Origin: Diphasiastrum complanatum | Lineage: Eukaryota > Streptophyta > Lycopodiopsida > Lycopodiales > Lycopodiaceae | Assembly (NCBI GenBank): GCA_029204225.1 | Contig: MU831569.1 | Span: 64,001 to 128,000, forward strand | Reading direction: 5' to 3' | Length of the DNA: 64,000 nt | In this document: positions 59,511-64,000 of the stretch, one piece after another | Layout of the letters: each line of letters opens with the position of its first letter | How positions within the stretch are numbered: the first letter of the stretch is position 1 | Notes under the pieces: model-generated | The model's input: only the letters and a program-made list of their open reading frames with translations | Told to the model about the DNA's origin: nothing | Databases searched by the model: none | Made by a program: the position numbers and the translations under genes

Positions 59511-59519
59511 CACTTATGA

Positions 59520-59880
59520 ATATAGAGATGGTTCAGCTAAATTATTTCTACAAAAGAAATTCTTTTCAATACATATGTCAGAGAATGAATCAGTGATTGA
59601 TCATCTCAATACTTTTAAACATTTGCTTCAACAAATCGCTACAATAAAATTTGAAGTTTAAGATTAGAATGTAGTAATGACATCACTATCAAACTTAGTT
59701 GATTCACATGAAAGTCGAGTAATGATATTACACAAGCAGAGATATTCTTTCAAGATATATCAATGTTGCTACAAGAAGAAGAAAGAAGGATGGACCTAGC
59801 AACCAACACCAGATTAAATAACCAAAGCTTATTCTCTAAGAAGACTTCAAGTAATAGAAGAAGAAAAAAGACTTAAAAAA
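59520..59880 (+). pseudogene. Copia gag fragment
   Basis: LQKKFFSIHMSENESVIDHL, then NTFKHLLQQIA and SLSNLVDSHESRVMIL resemble copia gag (UBN2 type) with stops. It faces away from the adjacent RNase H piece. Confidence 0.65.
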
Positions 59881-59964
59881 AATATATCAAAATCAGCAAA
59901 AAGTGAATGAGCAGCCCTCATCTTCCAAGGCCAAAAAGAGAAGCCATTACAACAAGTTGAACTT

Positions 59965-60331
59965 TATTCTAGGAGTTCATGGGTCTGTTGACGAAATTAC
60001 CACACTTTTAAAAGAAGTTTGTTGAGTGGTAGTTTGTGAATGAACTGCCCGCGAACTATCAAATGAATGTAAGTGGAATCAGTTAAACTCGTTGGAGGAC
60101 ACCATTTGTATTGCTTGTGTATACGTTAGGTGGTGGTGGCTTTCCAGAAGTGAGTGCAAAAAAAAAGCTTGACAAACTCCTAACCACGGAAAAAACCAAA
60201 GAAATTTTTTGATGAACTTGAGGCCCTGGCTTACCAGAACCCCAAGATTTGGAAGAAATCTAAGACATCAGTAAGGGACACCTTCAAGCAAGGCTAATGT
60301 TTTAATTGTGACAAAGCATGACAAAGCAAGA
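59965..60331 (+). pseudogene. Retroelement gag tail with partial zinc knuckle
   Basis: FVNELPANYQMNV is a gag-like segment. A basic region and CFNCDKA follow, the first half of a zinc knuckle cut off by the start of the element E LTR. Confidence 0.6.
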
Positions 60332-61545
60332 TGATAATAAGCACCTGCTTTTACGGAAGCGAACGAAAATCCACGCTTTTCCAAGTGCCAAGCGGAAGAC
60401 ATCACTGGTGTTGTAGTGGGTCCTGCAACAGATTAGGGGTGGATAATGTTAGCCGATTCTCTAGTGCTGAGCCATGCTGAAGACACAAGTTACTCTCACC
60501 CATGACCGAGGAGGTCTCAGGAGGAAGAGAGCAGAAGAAGCTGAGAGCCGAGCATGAGAGCCGATGAAGTACTAGCTAGGAAGACAGTGAGTAACTATGT
60601 GAGCCTACATGGTGTATCTCAAAGAAGGAATGACCATGTAGGAGCTAGTAATGTTTCCTAGGCATTGTAAATAAAGGTAGACCCCCCTTAAATTAGTTAG
60701 AGTGAGCCACCTTTTGATGGTGACCTTTAGTGGAAGGGCAAATTCCACATGTAATTCTAATTTAGTGGAATTGTCACATGGGCTCCACATGGGCAGCCTT
60801 CTTGCTTATTTAAGGCCCCCCCTCTCTTGTGAGGGAGCTTTTGACTGTATTGCCAAGTTCTCTTGAGCAAATAAAGAGGATCCTCCACGAGTTCTTGATG
60901 ATAGCTTAGCTCCTTGTTCATGGCAATGATCTTGAGTGATATTTCTATGAGCATGCTTGATTCCTTTGCATTGTGGATTAACTAGGTTCTTGTTTCTTGT
61001 TTAGTTGTGGATTAGCATTCAGTTCTTGCTTGTGGAATCTTGTAGTAATCAACATTCAAGTAAACTAGATAGGCTGGTTTGTGGCATAGATCTTGCACAC
61101 TCCCTTACAGCCAGTTCTTGATTGTTCTTGAGTAATCTAAGCATCAAGTGATGAGTGTTTCTTGATTCTTAGATTGTTAAAATGCTGCTAGGAATCTTGT
61201 TTCTTGTTTCTTGAATCTTGTTTTTAGTAGCTGATCTAGTTCTTGATTGTTTTCTGATTTAGTAGTTAGTAGTAGGATCGTTCTCTGCACTGAACGTTGA
61301 TCTTCTTGAGCTATAGATGGTTACATGGCTGGTTTCTTGCATGTAGCTGAGTATCGGATTTGAATTACCCACTGACAGGCTGGGAATACGTAATGAAACC
61401 TGAGTAAGGCTTCTGCTCTGTAACAGTTCTAATAAGAAGAGGAACCACAAAGAACCGTAATAACAGAAGTAAGTAATCCAAGAAAAGAAAAGAGATAAAA
61501 GACAAAAGAAAAGACGTGTTCACCGATTCAGTGAATCTATGAACA
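60332..61545 (+). repeat. Element E 5' LTR
   Basis: 1214 bp, TGATAATAAG...GAACA, matched by the inverted element D LTR. A TTATTTAAGG TATA-type box at 60806-60815 is followed by CCCCCCTCTCTTGTGAGGGAGC. Confidence 0.85.
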
Positions 61546-61547
61546 TT

Positions 61548-61565
61548 TGGCACCGTTCCATAGCC
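61548..61565 (+). promoter_or_regulatory. Element E primer-binding site
   Basis: TGGCACCGTTCCATAGCC, two bases after the LTR end; close to the TGGCGCCGTTGCC-type site of plant gypsy elements, with a G-to-A change at the CpG. Confidence 0.72.
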
Positions 61566-61639
61566 ACACACACGCTCAACCAAGCCTCAATCTCCTGTGT
61601 TGTGACACAATCGCCCTGAGAGCTCCTACACGTTCATTG

Positions 61640-62440
61640 CCGAGCTCATCACTTCGGTCTTGACCGAAGTCCTGCTTGTTTCTCAACCGGAGTCTCACGA
61701 TCCTCACCAAGCCGAGCTCCACGACTCAAGTCTGGACCAGACCACTACCTCATACCTCTCGACCGAACCACAACTTCACAATCCTAACATGTCCTGAGTT
61801 ACACCTCAACCGCCACTCATCGTTCAAATCTCGACCGAAGTAATAATTCCAAATTTTGAACGAACATCTCTTTGACATCTTGACCGAAGGAAACCTTCAC
61901 ATCTCAACCAGACCCTTCAGTCCTAATCTCAACTGGAGTGTTTAGTCAAAACTCGACCAGAGCACTTCGTCACATCAAACCGGAGCATTTCGCTCGCATC
62001 TCAACCGGAGTGTTCAATCAAAACTCGACCGGAGCACTCCCATCACATCTCAACCGGAGTGTTTAGTCAAATCTCGATCAAAGAACTCTCCTCAGATCTC
62101 GACCGGAGCACTCTGTTCAGATCTCAACCGAAGCACTCTACTCAGATCTCAACTGGAGAACTCTGCTCAGATCTCAACCGGAGCACTCTGCTCAAATCTC
62201 AACCGGAGCACTGTGCTCAGATCTCAACTGGAGCACTTGCTCGCATCTCAACTGACATGTTCCATCAGATCTCAACCGGAGAACTCTACTCAGATCTCAA
62301 CCGGAGCACTTGCTCGCATCTCAACTGACGTGTTTCATCAAATCTCACCGGAGCACTGCCCTTGAATCTCAATCGGAGCAAGACCCTCGTCAAATTTCAA
62401 CCGGAGCCGAAACCTTACTCAAATTCCGACTGATGACCAT
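61640..62440 (+). repeat. Element E leader: 25-bp tandem repeats
   Basis: Units such as ATCTCAACCGGAGCACT plus about eight bases (often CTGCTCAG) follow one another, best ordered at 62050-62340. More diverged units extend to the left. They match, in complement, the repeats of element D. Confidence 0.88.
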
Positions 62441-62596
62441 TTGTCCTTGACCGTCACATACCGCAATATTACGAACTATGAGTCCTTTATCACCATCGAC
62501 TACCCACAAACGACCATTCGTCCCCACCGTCACAAACCGCCACAAACCGCCACAACCGCCATCTTACGGCCTCCTACGAATACACCCCACCATCAT

Positions 62597-62659
62597 AGAC
62601 CGCAAACAGACTACAATAGACCGCAAACAGACCGCAATAGACCGCAAACAAACCGCAAT
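62597..62659 (+). repeat. 21-bp tandem repeat, three copies
   Basis: AGACCGCAAACAGACTACAAT-type units at 62597, 62618 and 62639, followed by a degenerate fourth. The period is a multiple of three and the plus strand is open through it (RPQTDRN repeats). Confidence 0.88.
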
Positions 62660-62771
62660 AGACCTGAATCGACAGCCACAGATCACAACCACTGCATTCC
62701 GACAACCGTATCCACCGTAACCAGAGTGCACCAGCTTATTTCCACAATCCTACAACACTCTACGAGCTGTC

Positions 62772-63749
62772 ATGGATCGTCCTTATGATCCGAATACTAC
62801 GGAGGACTATCCACCAGAGATGGTCTCCCCATCCACCGAACAGGCTCGATTTAACAGGTATTCTTAGATGAAATCCCAAGTCCAAGAGCCATCCACAAAC
62901 CCATTCGACAGATGGGAACCTATGCGTTATGAAGCTCCATACGAACGACCACAATTTCATGCTGCCAAATCCTCACATGCATGAGCTCACTTAAACGGAG
63001 CTTTCGCAAATAATGTTCCACGTACTGAAAAAAGGACCCCAAAGCTAGACTTACCTAAGTACGATGGTAACACTGATCCTCAAAGATTTCTCCAAGTCTA
63101 TGAGAACGCATGTGACATCTACGGCGAGACATCACCAGAGGCCATGGTACAGCTCTTCTCGATGACCATGATCGATCGCGCATGAGAGTGGTTTTTTAAC
63201 CTTGATCGTGAAGATAAACGTGACTGGTTACTCTTGAAAGAGGCCTTTATCAAACGGTTCAAGCCTTTTCGCTTGATAGAAAGTCCTTTTGTCAAACTAA
63301 GTAATATCAAACTGACAACAGACGAAAAAGTACGTGACTACATTGAACGATTTAAATGACTAAAGTCAGGTACAAGAGCAACCTACTGAGTCCATGCTCA
63401 TCATTTGGTTCCTTGTTGGACTCCCACGATGGATACGATGTGAACTTCGTTCCAATGATGAATATACATCATTGAAACAAGCCATGTCCGATGCCATTCG
63501 AGAAGAAGATGAGGGCTCAGATGTGGACGAACCACGTGAACGGAGAGCACATAGTGTTGTCCAAGAAGCTCAACCAAACGATGACACACGAGAACAATTA
63601 TGGAAGACATAGATGGAGTTGCTTAACCAGCAACACCAACAACAGATGGAGAAACTCACAAAAGAGTTCCAAAACACTCTTAAGTCTATCCAAAGTTTGA
63701 TGCCAGGTCATTTACCCACTGGCCAAATCCATCATAGACGAGAGAACAT
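62772..63749 (+). pseudogene. Element E gag with several nonsense codons
   Basis: ATG at 62772 opens MDRPYDPNTTEDYPPEMVS. After a TAG and a TGA, the gag core runs LDLPKYDGNTDPQRFLQVYE, EWFFNLDREDKRDWLLLKEA, VRDYIERFK. A frameshift leads to MLIIWFLVGLPRWIRCEL and RSNDEYTSLKQAMSDAIREE, then a charged tail with QQHQQQMEKLTKEF. The core matches gag of element I. Three of the stops are TGA where CGA is the likely ancestor. No zinc knuckle is seen before the repeats resume. Confidence 0.82.
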
Positions 63750-63861
63750 GTGATGCCCTCACTACATATCTACCACGAAACAACCAGGTCCATATACAGG
63801 AGTTGCCCAGACAACCTAGACATGAACCTCAACCACAACTGGCACTCTTAGGACCACTTTT

Positions 63862-63940
63862 ATCAAAATCTCAACCAAAGTACTCCTGTCAAATCTCGAC
63901 CTAAGTACTCCTGTCAAATCTTGACCGAAGCAGTTCAGTG
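63862..63940 (+). repeat. 25-bp repeats again, 3' of gag
   Basis: Three units of the (A)ATCTCAACCAAAGTACTCCTGTCA type, the same family as the leader repeats, reappear after gag. Confidence 0.8.
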
Positions 63941-64000
63941 TTTCACTCAAATTTGATTTCTAATCCAACAAATTGACTTATAATCATAGTTCTATCACTC

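Larger units (their letters stand above)
60332..64000 (+). mobile_element. Element E: gypsy retrotransposon, 5' part, running off the window
   Basis: LTR, primer-binding site, a leader with 25-bp repeats, a second 21-bp repeat, and a gag frame are in normal order. Pol and the 3' LTR would lie beyond the window end. Gag resembles that of element I, which has a TGGCGCC-type primer site; this points to a Tat/Athila-like lineage. Confidence 0.8.

Overview
This is a stretch of a large, repeat-rich plant nuclear genome. Evidence: an Arabidopsis-type (TTTAGGG) interstitial telomere motif, two spliced plant genes (a type II metacaspase and a lachrymatory-factor-synthase-like SRPBCC protein), tRNA-iMet primed Ty1/copia elements, Ty3/gypsy elements and a CACTA remnant. 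The repeat load and large nested LTR elements would fit a conifer or other gymnosperm, but that is inference; nothing here fixes the species.

Layout: 0-5.6 kb holds inverted-repeat clusters and unrecognised AT-rich DNA. 5.6-11.65 kb is a structurally complete copia insertion (element A, minus strand) with 649-bp LTRs and an AGAAA target duplication, but its reverse transcriptase (RT) is replaced by about 360 codons of unknown sequence. 13.2-17.3 kb holds gypsy gag and LTR remains (element I), cut by a B-family copia LTR and a (GA)59 tract. 18.7-21.4 kb has tandem repeats and old copia pieces. 22.06-22.72 kb is the LFS-like gene (two exons, minus). 24.7-25.8 kb is a decayed relative of element A. 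26.4-26.87 kb is a CACTA (DUF4218) fragment next to element B (26.9-31.1 kb, 657-bp LTRs, ATCCA duplication), which has lost the integrase core and RT.

31.3-41.7 kb is element D on the minus strand: a gypsy-family LTR, unrecognised proline-rich and coiled-coil reading frames, and a leader of 25-bp repeats. Copia element C (36.0-41.05 kb, AAGTG duplication) sits inside that leader. D ends at a perfect 36-bp palindrome where copia fragment F begins. 42.7-44.6 kb is copia debris ending in (GA)37. 46.9 kb has a foldback. 48.2-50.57 kb is the intact metacaspase gene. 51.6-57.4 kb is a copia/gypsy chimera (G and H) with its gypsy domains in permuted order. 59.3-60.3 kb is debris, and 60.3-64 kb is the 5' part of gypsy element E, which shares its LTR and 25-bp leader repeats with D.

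The two host genes look functional. Nearly everything else is retroelement, much of it non-autonomous. The main novelty candidates are the RT-less copia family with a conserved insert (A and its relative) and gypsy element D, which has the LTR and leader of E but unrelated coding content. LTR identities are hand counts, not alignments.
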